The position numbers were made by a program, and so were the translations under genes. This document shows, piece after piece, positions 1 through 10,739 of a DNA stretch of 64,000 nt. Below the pieces are notes generated by a model, which worked only from the letters and a program-made list of their open reading frames with translations, was not told the origin of the DNA and made no database searches. Numbering within the stretch: position 1 is the first letter of the stretch; every line of letters begins with the position of its first letter. Origin of the DNA: Podospora pseudoanserina (Eukaryota > Ascomycota > Sordariomycetes > Sordariales > Podosporaceae); NCBI RefSeq assembly GCF_035222485.1, contig NC_085922.1, positions 697,001 to 761,000 of the forward strand. The letters run 5' to 3'.

Positions 1-2021
1 GCTGCCGTCACGCTAGTTTTCGTGGCCTTTGCTTTGTTCCGTTCTCTTCGGACGGTTCCAAATTGCCTTTTGGTGTGCTCGTCAGTCGCGAATGTATTCT
101 CATCGGTGGCTACCCTTATGACTCAGGATGGCCTAAGAACGGCTATTCAGAATGGGGACAAGGGGTTGTGCAACGCGCAGGGATTTCTGTTTCAGATGTG
201 AGTTTGCCTGTTGTCTTGAGTACTGGTCGGGTAGGCAGGTGGACACTATCCGTAGGGACTAATCAATGGACTTGAACAGGTTCTTGCAGTCCAATCCATG
301 GTGGTCGTTTGCTATGGCTTTCAACGTGCTGATTGTATTTCGATATGGTGCCGACCCGGGACACTTTAAGAGGTGGTGGTGGGTATACTGCTCGATCTGT
401 TATGGTGGACCAGGAATTTCTGCCGGTATTTTGCTCGCCCTGGGCTACTATGGCAATGCTAGGGTAGGTTGGATCGCTCTGATCCAGTCCAACGAAGCTG
501 ACAAACAATCAGATATGGTGCTGGATTGATCCCTCACATCAAATGCTACGGATCTACACCCAGTACCTCCCAGTCTGGATCTGCATCTTGGGCACTCTCC
601 TGATCTACCTAGGTCTTGGGATCCATATAATTCGATCCCGAAACGATGTTGACACGAAGTTTCCTCTGAGAGCAAGCCCCGAACACCCACCCATCCTCCA
701 ACCCATACCGCGCGACAGGAAGTCCTTTTTGTCATTGAGCGACTGGCCTCTGTCCCCATTTACTAGTAGTGCCCTGTTTCCAGAATCGCCCGACGGTACT
801 CACCCCCTCGCGCCGATGCCTATGACTGTCACTCGTGCGCAGTCTAGCCACACCCGCAAGAGCCGGTCTATACACACCCGCCCAAGCCGATCGTTCCGAA
901 CCCAACACCGCCGGTCTACAAGAGCTGCCCTACCAACCAGAGTAGCCAGTGCACCGTCGAAACGAAGCTCAGGTTACATGCGTGCTTTTGGGCTCAACCC
1001 CCGCCGAGCTCCCTCCCCTCCTCCAACTCTTGGTGAACAAGACGGAACCTTGGAACCTCGAAGGGCGGAAGCTCAAAGTGTGAACGGCTTTAGGGAGATC
1101 ATAAGCGCATTTACCATCGACGACCCAGTCAAACGGTCATATCTACTGACTGCGGGCCTCTCCGCCTTTGCAATTCTGGCCACATGGATACCAAGCAGCA
1201 TCTTTCACGTCAACCAGATTCTTCATGGAGGCACAAACTTCCCAGCATACGTAGCCTCTACCGCTGCGTTATCAATCCAAGGGGTCTGGAACTTTCTAAT
1301 CTTCTTCTTGATCAACAGACGGACCTGCGTATCTTGCGTCAGGGACAGACTTTCCACGCCCCAGCAGTCCCGAATGTCGGCCTCGCTCGATCATGGACAG
1401 AGATCAAGGCCACTGACGACGGTCCATGTCGGAACACAAACCGAGCTCAACCGTGACATCATTGGGCTGGCCGAGAGCGCGGATATTGCCATCGAGACCA
1501 AGAGCATCAAAACCCTTCCTGAGGCCACCGAGATATACAAGAACGATGACATCCTTACCCACCCACTGCCGTCGCGAGAAAAGGACGCCCAGGGTCCAGC
1601 AAGCACAACCAACCTCGCGGCGACGATGACCACCCCACCCACAGCGCACCTGAAACCGCAACCATCCAAGCGCTCCCTTCGTCCAATCGGCCCAGTGCTC
1701 AAAGAGAAGCTCTCATCCAGCAACATGAGAAGAGACCTCACGGTTCGAATCCCCTGGCGCAGCCCAAGTAGAACAAGCAACTGGAGCCTCTCAACAACGG
1801 GAAGGAACAAGAAGGACGAGGAAGGCTCAAGGGAAAGGGAGTCCTCCCAGCGAAGCTACAGCTGGGACTTCTTGGACATTGGTCTAGAAAACAGAGGCAA
1901 CATTTTGGCTGCTATCAGCAGCAGGGGAACACCGACCGGGAGTGGTGGAAGTCCGATAACACTTCATAGTAGAGCTAGCGCGGTTATGGGACATAGTAGA
2001 GGAGTTTCGTCGCCTTGCTGA
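1..2021 (+). CDS. cAMP-receptor-like seven-helix GPCR (5' end outside window)
   Basis: Probable G-protein-coupled receptor of the fungal cAMP-receptor-like group, a plasma-membrane sensor acting through heterotrimeric G proteins. The window opens inside the coding region in frame 1. Exons are <1-197, 280-463 and 513-2021, with introns 198-279 (GTGAGT...CAG) and 464-512 (GTAGGT...CAG). Joined, they give an early helix pair, then MFLQSNPWWS, which is typical of this group at helix 3. Further helices follow, one starting near LPVWICILGTLLIYLG. A Ser/Arg-rich third intracellular loop of roughly 140 residues comes next, then helix 6 (containing ATWIPSSIFHVN) and helix 7 (VWNFLIFFLI). A long cytoplasmic tail of about 230 residues, rich in Ser, Thr and Arg, would suit phosphorylation. 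Family assignment rests on recalled motif similarity and the ligand is unknown. The start codon lies upstream of the window. Confidence 0.85.
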
Positions 2022-2536
2022 TGTTATTTCTTATCTTACAGATAGCTCGGCTACAGCTACTTACTAATGTCGATCCATTGGTATCCGTTTGCTTGGGCCC
2101 AAGACGCGCAAAAGCTTTCAACAATGCACTCATGGTCAATTCCATGGTTCCTCTTGTGTGGTGTTGGAGTTGGCGTTCTGGTGTGGCCAGGAACAAAGGA
2201 GTTCTGAACAAAATGCCGAAATGGGGTTGACCCGAGCCAACTCGCCAATGGCTTTGTTGACCGGTTGCAGAATCTGAACAGCACGGCAGTCCTTGTCGGC
2301 ACTGGCATGAACACCGCATTGTATGGAAAGGGAAAATGCAAACAATCCACACCATAAACCTCACAGGAGGGTCGTGACGTCGATGCATGCATCACCTCTT
2401 TGTCTGCAGAGTACATACACATCGAGGCTTGAATCTGAACCCCGAGACCGACTTCTCTAGTTTTTCGCTTTCCCAGTGCTTGTGCTTCCATAACTTTTTA
2501 TCGTTCCCCTAGTAGCACCACTCTTCATCCGTCAAG
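2022..2536. other. Intergenic spacer, no gene seen
   Basis: This 515-bp gap separates the receptor gene from the next gene on the same strand. Short frames on both strands show no recognisable protein. It should hold the receptor's 3' UTR and the promoter of the gene starting at 2537. Confidence 0.6.
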
Positions 2537-4257
2537 ATGTCCCCGTATCGTGCGTGCTACGACAATTCCTTTCGTCCGCCGTCGCCCTCCTCAGGGTCGA
2601 CCGATGATGAGGACTGTGAAGCCTATCTGCAGGCTTCTCTTTACAACAACAGATCGTATGTTTCGAACAAAAAATTAGTGTCTGGAGGGAAAACAACGAG
2701 TACGACGTACAGAAGCCCTCCGCTGGATACCTATGAGTTTGAAAGACAGCCCTATCCTACACCAAGGACCCAGGCCCGAGCAAGTCCCTCGACGTCCGAC
2801 TCGGATGAATCAACCCCCTCGGACCCAGAGTATGATTCCAGACGGGGGGGTTACTCTCGAGACTGGGACTCGGACCCGCCCGACAACCGCTTTGAGGAAG
2901 CCAAGCGCCTTGTCTTCTCCGTGCTTCTCTGGGTACTAGACACTGCCCTCAGTGTACTGCAGTATTTATGGGAGCTTCCATTACGGGTACTCCGCGCGAT
3001 CCGTCCTTGGGCCCTGCACCCCCTCCTATTTGCCTTATCAGGTGTATTGATCTATGCGACTTTGAGGCCCACGATTCTCTATATCTATCGAGAGATCAGG
3101 GAGGATCTTTTGACCTCGGTCCCCTACGGCAGGACACGAGATAAGCTCTGGGCTTCCCACGAACCCGGCGTTTTCGACAACGTGGTGGCTTTTCTATGGG
3201 GAGGCAGGGCTGAATCGGAGAAGGACAGAGGGCCGGAATACCTGAAGAGGGTGGAAAGCCTGCAAGGGGACTTTGTAGCCACGGCCCAGATCTGCAAGCA
3301 AGTATTGGTGGAAAGTACAGAGATGTACAAGTCTCACGATTCTTTCAAAGAACTGTGGCGTTTGGTGTACGACTCGGATTGGGAGAGAGGCAAGATGGCT
3401 GGCGAGGAGTTGTGGGCAGTCTGGAAAAGGATGGCTTTGGAGACAAAGGCGTAAGTAAAAAGTCTCTTGGGAACCTTGTTGCTGTCATAGAACAGGAGCT
3501 GACCAGTGCGGGTTCCAGATTGATTGGTGACTTCCAGAAACGAATACGGCTTTTTCACACAAAGATAAAAGAAGAGGACTTGAAACTCGTGGATTGGGCC
3601 CACCAGTTGAAGCAGCTGAAAGCTCTGAGGCCTTCTGAGGAGGAGCTGGCGGCCGGGAAGAAATCTACATCGCCAAAGATCCTCCGCTCCAGACCTCGAG
3701 GCACAGCTTTACCAACCGCGAAAGTCGATAGTGAGGAGACAAAGAAGGAGACGGTGGAGCTCGACGAGCTAGGAAGACGCCGGTTGCGGGATTTGGTAGT
3801 AACGAATCTGGACAGGACGCGATCCTGGATTTCGGCCGCGAGGGTCGATCTTAATATTTTGATGAGAGAACTGGAAGTCCTTCTAAGGGGGCTGGAAAAG
3901 GTCACCTCCATCGTCTTCCACATATACCCGGAGAGGTATTATCACGACAGGGTGGAGTTGGCTATATGGAACAGGCTTCTCACGAAGGCGCGCGAATCTG
4001 GCCTGAATGACAAATCCGCAGAAGACCTCAAAGAACTGCCCAAACACATATTGAGCGCACAGGAATGTATATGGTTAATGGTCACCACGCTGGGGAAGTC
4101 TTCGGAGGAGATTGAGCTGCTGACGAACGCTCTTACTTCGACGACTCGTAGATTGGCACCTAGGTGGAGTGTTGATGAAGTTGTGGGCGTGTACGCGAAC
4201 ATCTCCCAAGATCTGGAAGAAAGTGCAGACTTGTTGGGGCTTTCAACCTTGCCATAG
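2537..4257 (+). CDS. Unknown membrane protein with C-terminal helical region (two exons)
   Basis: I do not recognise this family. Two exons, 2537-3450 and 3519-4257, join across an intron with a GTAAGT donor at 3451 and a TTCCAG acceptor at 3518. A second in-frame acceptor 12 bp upstream (GACCAG) is possible. The product is 550 residues. The first ~115 residues are polar and low in complexity (Ser, Pro, Asp). Residues about 120-145 and 160-185 form two hydrophobic stretches, probably a membrane hairpin or two helices. The remaining ~360 residues are charged and helix-rich, with Leu/Glu/Lys patterns that could form coiled coils. The start is the first ATG of the frame (CAAGATGTCC). The gene model is well supported by frame continuity through the splice; the function is open. 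Confidence 0.75.
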
Positions 4258-6265
4258 TCAAGATAGTATAGGTACAAGGGTATATTAAATTTGCTTCGTT
4301 CTCGACTTGCCCATTCTATTCTGGTGTTTGTACTCTACCTGTGCCTCTGTCCGGTCGCCTTGAGCGCGCTGGAAGTTGACTTGTTTGTTTCGTCGAGATT
4401 GGCTATCTTGTTGCGTCGTGGTCGGTTGGTTCCTGGCTCGAGAAGGAAGGCCATATCGAAGGCATTCAACGGTGGTACCTAATTTCGTGTAGAGATTGTT
4501 AGCGTTGTTTCTTTTTCTTTCTCGGTCAAGCAGGACGCATGGAAAGAGGACAAACAATTCTAAAGGCCTTCCGAAATTCCTTTCTGGGGTCACAAACCAG
4601 GAAAAGAACAAGGTTTGACCGATGAATAGGTACGCCATAAAGATGGCCAGCCTACACCCAGCATTTGCCCGCCAGCCGGGACCACGTCCTGTCTGACGAA
4701 AGTATCTGAAGAGTTCCCAGGTCATTGACAAAGGGTAATCGGGTGTGCTCCAAGAGGCCGATACACGGCTCCGAGCGCCTGGAAGCCCTAGCCACTCTGA
4801 GCACCCTGTCTGGTTGCCCCTTCCTCCCCTGGGACATGCCACCCCAGACATAAAGGATCAAAAGCAGGACCTCCTTCCAATAATCGGAAAGACAGTGCCG
4901 GTGGCTCAATGGTCAGGGCGCAGACTCCTTATTCTGTTACCTGAGCACTGACGTCGCTAACACATTCTACCTGAACAGGGTTTGAATCATGGAAGCCAGC
5001 ATTCTTCTCACTTACCTCGCAGTATTCTTAGGAGTGGTGTCTGGGTGGCTGGGGCTGGGAACGACTTGCTACATATTTAGGATTCTCGATTAAGGGGCCA
5101 CGTCTTTGGGGTATCACCTTGAACGTAGGTTCTCATCTCCTCACATCTTGTCCTTCTGCATCTGGTGGTTGAGCAACCGGCACTCGGTTCTTTCCTTTTT
5201 TCTCCCAATCCTTTTGTTACTAGGTTGTTTAGTTAAGGCTTGTCATGATTACGTGCACGGGCTAGACAAGATTTCACAGGATAGCTGCTGTCTTTTCATC
5301 GGACTAGAGATATCTCAACAAGGCGTTGGACACGGGCGTGGATGAAGCCCACAATCAAAGCTGTGGTGGGTGATATTTGGACTCCACCTGGAGTTTGGAG
5401 TTGCTTCCTGTATTTTTTTCAGGGCGAAATAGAAAGGCACTGGTTAAATGAACCTACCCTTGGCCTTTATGTTTGTCTGTTAGAGTTTTTATCTGATTGC
5501 TTTAGCTATTAGATAGACTTAGGGACAAACTTAAGCAACCGTGAAACTGGACACCTGTTGAGGCTCTCCGGTGTTACACAAATCATGGATGTGTGGTGGC
5601 TATGGATTCCATTTAACTACCAGGCTGAAGGCCAACGCATGATGTTTTGGTGTGCCTTGAGCTTTGCCAACACCTGATTTCAAGCGGGCTGTGCCACAGG
5701 TCATATGAACCTGGGACCGTGGGATTACATCACTGTTCTCTCCCAGTCATTTTCCGGTTGGAGGCCAACCACGCTGCAAGCCACCACAAGCGGCCGACAG
5801 CGTCATTTACACGCCAACTTTATATTCGCCTTGTGCATCCATTCTTCAATTTCTGTTTTGATCACAGGTCAAGCGGTGGAATCTACGTTCTTCACTTCAG
5901 CCTTTCCCACACAATGTATTGGATACCAAGTACCCTCACCTCCTACGGGCGAGCATGTGTTGTCTGCGTCATGAATATGCTGCGGCCTTGCGCCTATATA
6001 ACACTTCGGTGAGACTTTCACCTAAAAAGGTGACCAGATCCCATTGCGAGGCAATGAAATGACATGGCTCAATCCGCATTTGAGAAAGAGTGCCAGGCTT
6101 GCTGAGTGATGAGGTGAGTGAGGGCTATATAGTAGAAACCGATCGCACTTCAATCCCCTACCTTCAAACCGCAATTTTTTTGAATCTGTCTTTCAATTTT
6201 GGATTTACGCAACCTACTTTACATCAAGGACAAGCAAACTATCCACTCGTACAGACGAAGTTAAA
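4258..6265. other. Long intergenic spacer
   Basis: About 2 kb without a convincing gene. Frames on both strands, including a 188-codon minus-strand frame at 4285-4851 and a 121-codon plus-strand frame at 5647-6012, match nothing I know and lack consistent splice structure. A tRNA-like stretch near 4898-4995 was examined and rejected. Base composition is ordinary, with no RIP signature, so it is not a decayed repeat of the kind seen elsewhere here. Confidence 0.5.
6126..6132 (+). promoter_or_regulatory. Possible TATA box
   Basis: TATATAG lies 134 bp upstream of the ATG at 6266 and is followed by a C/T- and CAA-rich leader, as in many fungal promoters. It supports the small ORF downstream but is only a motif match. 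Confidence 0.35.
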
Positions 6266-6598
6266 ATGTGTATCAAATGGATCGACTACTACCGTTGCGG
6301 GCACGAGTTGGCGACAGATTACCACAACTGCTCCCGCCGTCATCTACACATTGAGGAGAGAACTGGCTATGTATCATCCCGCGGTTGCGACCTCTGTTCC
6401 CGCCCGGGCTCAATCATTACTACAAGACGAACAACAGTGAGGAGATGGAGTTTCGGCTCCTCGGATGATCTCCTCAGTCCGAGCTTATTGGCGTCACGGC
6501 CGCCGAGAATCGAACGCAGCTACACGACAAGCCGCCGCAGCAGCTGGTATGAGGGCAGGCATTATCATCGCTATCACTACCACATAAGCGATCATTAG
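6266..6598 (+). CDS. Small Cys/His-rich hypothetical protein
   Basis: A 110-codon uninterrupted ORF with a good start context (TAAAATGTGT) and a TATA-like site upstream. The N-terminal half has spaced Cys and His residues (MCIKWIDYYRCGHE, NCSRRH, CDLCSR) that could bind zinc. This resembles the many short fungal proteins that begin MCxxx...Y.CGH. The C-terminal half is rich in Ser, Arg, His and Tyr. No signal peptide or membrane helix is visible. Function is unknown. The ordered Cys pairs and clean start argue against a chance frame, but expression evidence would be needed. Confidence 0.55.
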   Translation: MCIKWIDYYRCGHELATDYHNCSRRHLHIEERTGYVSSRGCDLCSRPGSIITTRRTTVRRWSFGSSDDLLSPSLLASRPPRIERSYTTSRRSSWYEGRHYHRYHYHISDH

Positions 6599-7374
6599 GA
6601 GTTCTGTTTTTGTAGTCTCTTGGGCGAGTGTGGAGATACTTCGTTGAATTTGCAATGTCTCATCGGGGATGGGTTTTTTGACTTTTTTGCGGCATTGGAC
6701 TTTTCATTTGTTGATTTATTTGCAGGAAAAGCTTTGTTACGTCTTGATCGGGGTGAATACTTTGCATTCCGCTGCTTCTGATTATCATCATGCGTGTTGA
6801 ACTCTTGGCTATCCTTAGAATGCTCAATAGATTAGATTTACTTGCACCAGATGTGATGAGAAGCAATGTGACGTTGTGCCAGTCGAAGATCCACATCTGT
6901 TGCACTCTCATTTAGGTCGACAGATGTATTTGAAGCGGTTGACATAGGGGAGACGCAAGAGCTTTTAGACCTTGATTTGTGCCAGATGCTACGTTGTGGA
7001 ACGAATTTGTGGCGTTTAGGGCTTGCGTAAAAATCGGAGGTTTCAGCGGCATAGTGCTATAAACCCAACATAACCGCGGCCCCTAAGGGTCACCGCCCGG
7101 GGCTGGAGCTGCTTCCATTCCAGGTTGGTTGAACAAAGGTCCCAGTGCATGTGGCCTCAGGCTTACCTACCTAATAGAATTGGGCCAAGTCACCAGGCAT
7201 CTGCTAAATTTCCTGTTGGTCAGACAGGTCCTTGGACTCCACCACCTGCAACGGACAACAATCTGAACACTTCAAATCCGCAAGAAAAGATCGAAACAAC
7301 TGTGTGATCCGTGTCAGCGGAACCCCCCCCCGAGGCAAGTATTCATAACTTGTTCTGTTATACAATATCGGGAC
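6599..7374. other. Intergenic spacer
   Basis: About 780 bp with no recognisable gene. An 83-codon minus-strand frame at 6660-6911 has no supporting features. A run of nine Cs ends near 7331, just before the decayed kinase-like gene. Confidence 0.5.
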
Positions 7375-8494
7375 ATGACTGAAGAAGACCGCCGCAGGAA
7401 GCGCGAGCACCACCGAATTATTCCCCGTTCCCATACAAGCCTCAGACCGAACCCTTTCTTGAGGTAACGTGGAGCGGTCACCAAGACATCGGAGTTGGCC
7501 CCCTACCAATTGTTATTACCAGAAGATGCTCCGGAGGAAGGCTATCGCCGGTCATGGAGGTCGAGTTTCCCGCGGCCGTGTCCGGCAACAACATGACGGC
7601 TATTCTCAAGCTCTTCGATCCCCGACACCCCCCCGACGTTTCATGTGGGGCTGAGAGGGCTTCTTCGACCCCATGGACCCCATGACCAATTCGCATGGGA
7701 AGATTTTGTACGAAAGGACAAACTAAAGCCGTTCCTCGACGAGATTACGGCAGTGGAGAACAAGGCCTGTGGTCCGCATGGTATGAGTTTGGCGATGAAG
7801 AACCGCAATCAAACGAGGCATAGGGTAGATACGAAGCAGGCCTGTATCGCACAACATTGGAGGAGTTCGACAGCGAGACACGGGTATATGGAAAGCTCAG
7901 GGATCTGCAAGGGAAATGCATTCCAAGCCTTTATGCCCACGTTTTCATCCAGGCGCAAACAGCTGATCCATCCTGGCTGGACGACCCGAGTTCAGCATCT
8001 TCGGTATTTTAATGGAACCCATCCGAGGTTTCATCCTAGAAAAACTTCCAGATATTCCTGCCTCCGACGCACCGCCCAAGGAGCTCTGGAAGACGATTGT
8101 TCAAGATGCTGTCTACCCAGCGAACGAGATCAATAAGCGAGGTGTGGTCATGCTTGACTGTAGAGCTGGCAACGCCTTGGTAGAACACGACACGCATCGT
8201 GTTGTGATTCACGATTTTGCCCAGTGCTAATTCCGCGACGAGGTAGAAGCCATGTATGCAGAGCAGAAGGCAGAGGCCGAGGAGGGCGACGAAGGGGAAG
8301 ACAACGGGGGGAAAGCTCATGAGTGGGAACCGAGCGATGGTCTGCCCCGCAACTACGAAGAACACGTCCGCTTCCATGGGAATCAATTTGTCATCGGAAT
8401 GCCTCTCACAAGCAACTCGCTGAGAAAGGCTGGCGTCGATCTAGAGCATAACATCCGCTATCTTTGCCTGGATGAAGAGGTGGATATCTCTTAA
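7375..8494 (+). pseudogene. Decayed protein-kinase-like gene (fungal kinase-like family)
   Basis: This looks like a dead copy of a fungal family of divergent protein-kinase-fold proteins. A plausible start is the ATG at 7375. Exon 1 ends at 7463 (GTAACG donor) and a second exon starts at 7523. The second exon encodes a VEFPAAVSGNN...AILKLFDPR stretch typical of the ATP-binding lobe. That frame stops near 7676. Related sequence then continues in other frames: an N-lobe piece from 7645, then a stretch around 7820-7980. The catalytic-loop-like region (VVMLDCRAGNALV, VVIHDFAQC) follows in the frame of 8012. A TAA at 8228-8230 interrupts the frame straight after that motif, and the frame then continues to 8494. 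With at least two frame changes and one internal stop, no single protein can be made. It is a host gene and not strongly RIP-mutated. Confidence 0.7.
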
Positions 8495-8847
8495 TCTTTC
8501 CGGACAGATTTGCGATAGTTTTCTTCACCGCCTCATGTCAGGTACTGTTGGTTAATGAAGTGGCGAAAGCAGCTGTGCTGTGGCTGACTGGAGTTGGCCT
8601 GAAAAAGGTGGCCCTCGCAGACTGTTGGCAGAAGATCTTTGCAGGACCAACCGTTCAGTGTGTGAGGTCTGATACGACAAGTTTCACCCCACCTCCTAAG
8701 CATCTCCAGGCAGAACTTACAGCCAAGCCACCCTGCTTATTATCAGCGGCAGTATAGCAAAGAACTATTTAACGTGCACTCAGAACCGATAAATCTCTGC
8801 ACTCACACACTCTCGCTACTAACCAGACACTGAAGACTGTATCCATC
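8495..8847. other. Spacer and presumed promoter of the AAA ATPase gene
   Basis: About 350 bp without a recognised gene. The last ~90 bp are rich in A and C (CACTCACACACTCTCGC), typical of a fungal 5' leader, and lead into the ATG at 8848. Confidence 0.5.
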
Positions 8848-10601
8848 ATGGCTCAATCAAGGGAGTTAGCAGACCCATCAGCGGTGGTCAATCGCTATCG
8901 CGCGTTCGATAGATGGCAAGTAGCCGATCTCCCACCTTCCTTTTCGCGAAAATTCCTAACGAGAACCATCACAGGACCAAGGCTGGTAGTTCCACCCGCA
9001 AGGACGTCTTCCTCCACACCCACCAAATCATCAAAGAAATTCATCCCGACCACCATGTCACCAGAGCGAGACCAGGAGGCGAGATGGACCTGCTAGGCTA
9101 TGCAGCCGCAGGTCACGCAACCGCCGTTCAGGACAACTACAACCCCTCCGGGACCAATGACGTGCCAGCCCACAACGTCCCCGGCTTCTACCTTGACGCT
9201 GTCCGCGCCTACAAAGCCAGCCCCAAGCCCTTTGACCGACCAGGAGGAACCCTGATTGACAAGATCTATTTCGGCCGCTGGCTCTACACCTGGCAAGACT
9301 TGACATTCATCCTCTACAAATGCGTCGTCCAAAACACCGACTGTGGCAACGATGCCATGCATTACCTCCTCGCTCCCAACGACGCAGACAAGGTAGATGA
9401 GCTTGGCCACCACCTCGACACCGACAGGCTTCTTCTCGCAGCAGGCGACTGGTCATGCACTCTCCACAACGAGATATACGTCTACGATAACGGCGACTGG
9501 ATCAAGGACCCCCTTCTGTGGCAGAGCGTGCAGGGTGCCTCTTGGGACGATGTGATTCTAGAGTCAGCCATGAAAGACGCCTTGATGAGAGACGTTATTG
9601 GTTTCTTCGACACGAGAGATGTCTACCAAGACCTCGGGCTCATGTGGAAGAGGGGCATCATCCTTCACGGCCTTCCTGGCAACGGAAAGACCGCCTCCAT
9701 CAAGGCGCTGATCAACTCCCTGGAGGCCAGAGGCAAAGAAGACGGCTCTAAGAGAATTCCAAGCCTGTACGTCAAAGCCTTTGACAGCTCCATGGGCGGA
9801 AAGTGGTCCATCCGGTACATTTTCGAGCACGCCAGGAAGATGGCCCCCTGCGTTCTCATATTTGAGGATTTGGACTCGTTGGTGTTGGATGAGTACAGGA
9901 GCTACTTCCTGAACGAGGTTGATGGACTCGAGTCCAACGAGGGCATCCTCATGATTGGAAGTACGAACCATTTGTCCAAACTCGATCCAGCAATTGCCAA
10001 GAGACCTAGCCGCTTCGACAGGAAGTACCACTTCAAGCTGCCCAACGAGGAGACGAGGAAGAGATATGCAGAGTACTGGAGGAAGAAGCTGGAGAGCAAG
10101 CCGATCGTGGCAGACAAGTTTGAGGAAGAAATTACCTATCTTGTCGCCCAGTTGACGGACGGATTCAGCTTCGCCTACATCAGGGAGTTGTTCGTGTCGT
10201 CGCTTCTGGCGCTTGTGCGCGGCTTCAATCCTGACGTTGTGGAGGAGGATCCCAAGGAAGACGATGCTGGTGATGAGAGCTCCTCGACCGCCGGTGACGG
10301 CGTAATTGTTGAGAAACCCGCAATCGTGGGAGAGGGCAATGCCGGGGTGGAAAATACCGAGGAGCAGGAGAAGACTGGCGAAAAGACTAAAAAGTCCAAG
10401 CCCAAGCGGGTGTTCCCTGTGCTGGATATTCCTGAGTATCTTCAGGACAACCTGCTGCTCAAGATCATCATATCCCAAGCAAAGATCCTTTTTGAGGAGA
10501 TGGACCGTGACGATGATGAACAGAAAGAGAAGGAAGGGGACGGTGATGGCGCCATTCGGAGGATCCGAGTGAAGCGTGGTTTACCGGCGCCACGGATGTA
10601 A
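8848..10601 (+). CDS. BCS1-like AAA ATPase with GC-AG intron
   Basis: ATP-driven protein-remodelling ATPase of the fungal BCS1-like AAA group. The substrate is unknown. Two exons, 8848-8915 and 8975-10601, are joined by an intron with a GCAAGT donor at 8916 and a CACAG acceptor at 8974; a branch-like CCTAAC lies 20 bp before the end. The alternative GT at 8920 breaks the frame, so the GC donor is preferred. The product is 564 residues. It carries Walker A (GLPGNGKT, about residue 255), Walker B (VLIFEDLDSL, about 316) and a second region of homology with RPSRFDRKY (about 367). An acidic low-complexity stretch occupies about residues 430-480. The mitochondrial BCS1 N-terminal domain and membrane anchor are not evident, so this is a paralogous fungal AAA protein rather than BCS1 itself. 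Confidence 0.9.
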
Positions 10602-10739
10602 CTGGTAAGTGGGACCACTGCTGCTAGCCCTCCTGATGATTCCGCTCCTGATGACACGGATCTCTTGAGGATGTAAAGAGCAATGGTGTTGTGAGCAATC
10701 AATCTGAATATACGCATGCTATCAGTCTGTCAAGTTAGA

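Noticed and set aside
4285-4851. 188-codon minus-strand frame
   Set aside because: No domain, membrane or signal features, no splice logic and low-quality composition. It is probably chance.
4898-4995. tRNA-like sequence with GTGGCTCAATGGTCAGGGC, a CTCCTTA loop and GGTTTGAATC
   Set aside because: The anticodon loop comes out at eight bases, the T stem mispairs at two positions and the acceptor ends do not pair. It is at best a tRNA-derived scrap.
9564-10478. 304-codon minus-strand frame
   Set aside because: It lies wholly antisense to the AAA ATPase exon and is a codon-bias shadow.
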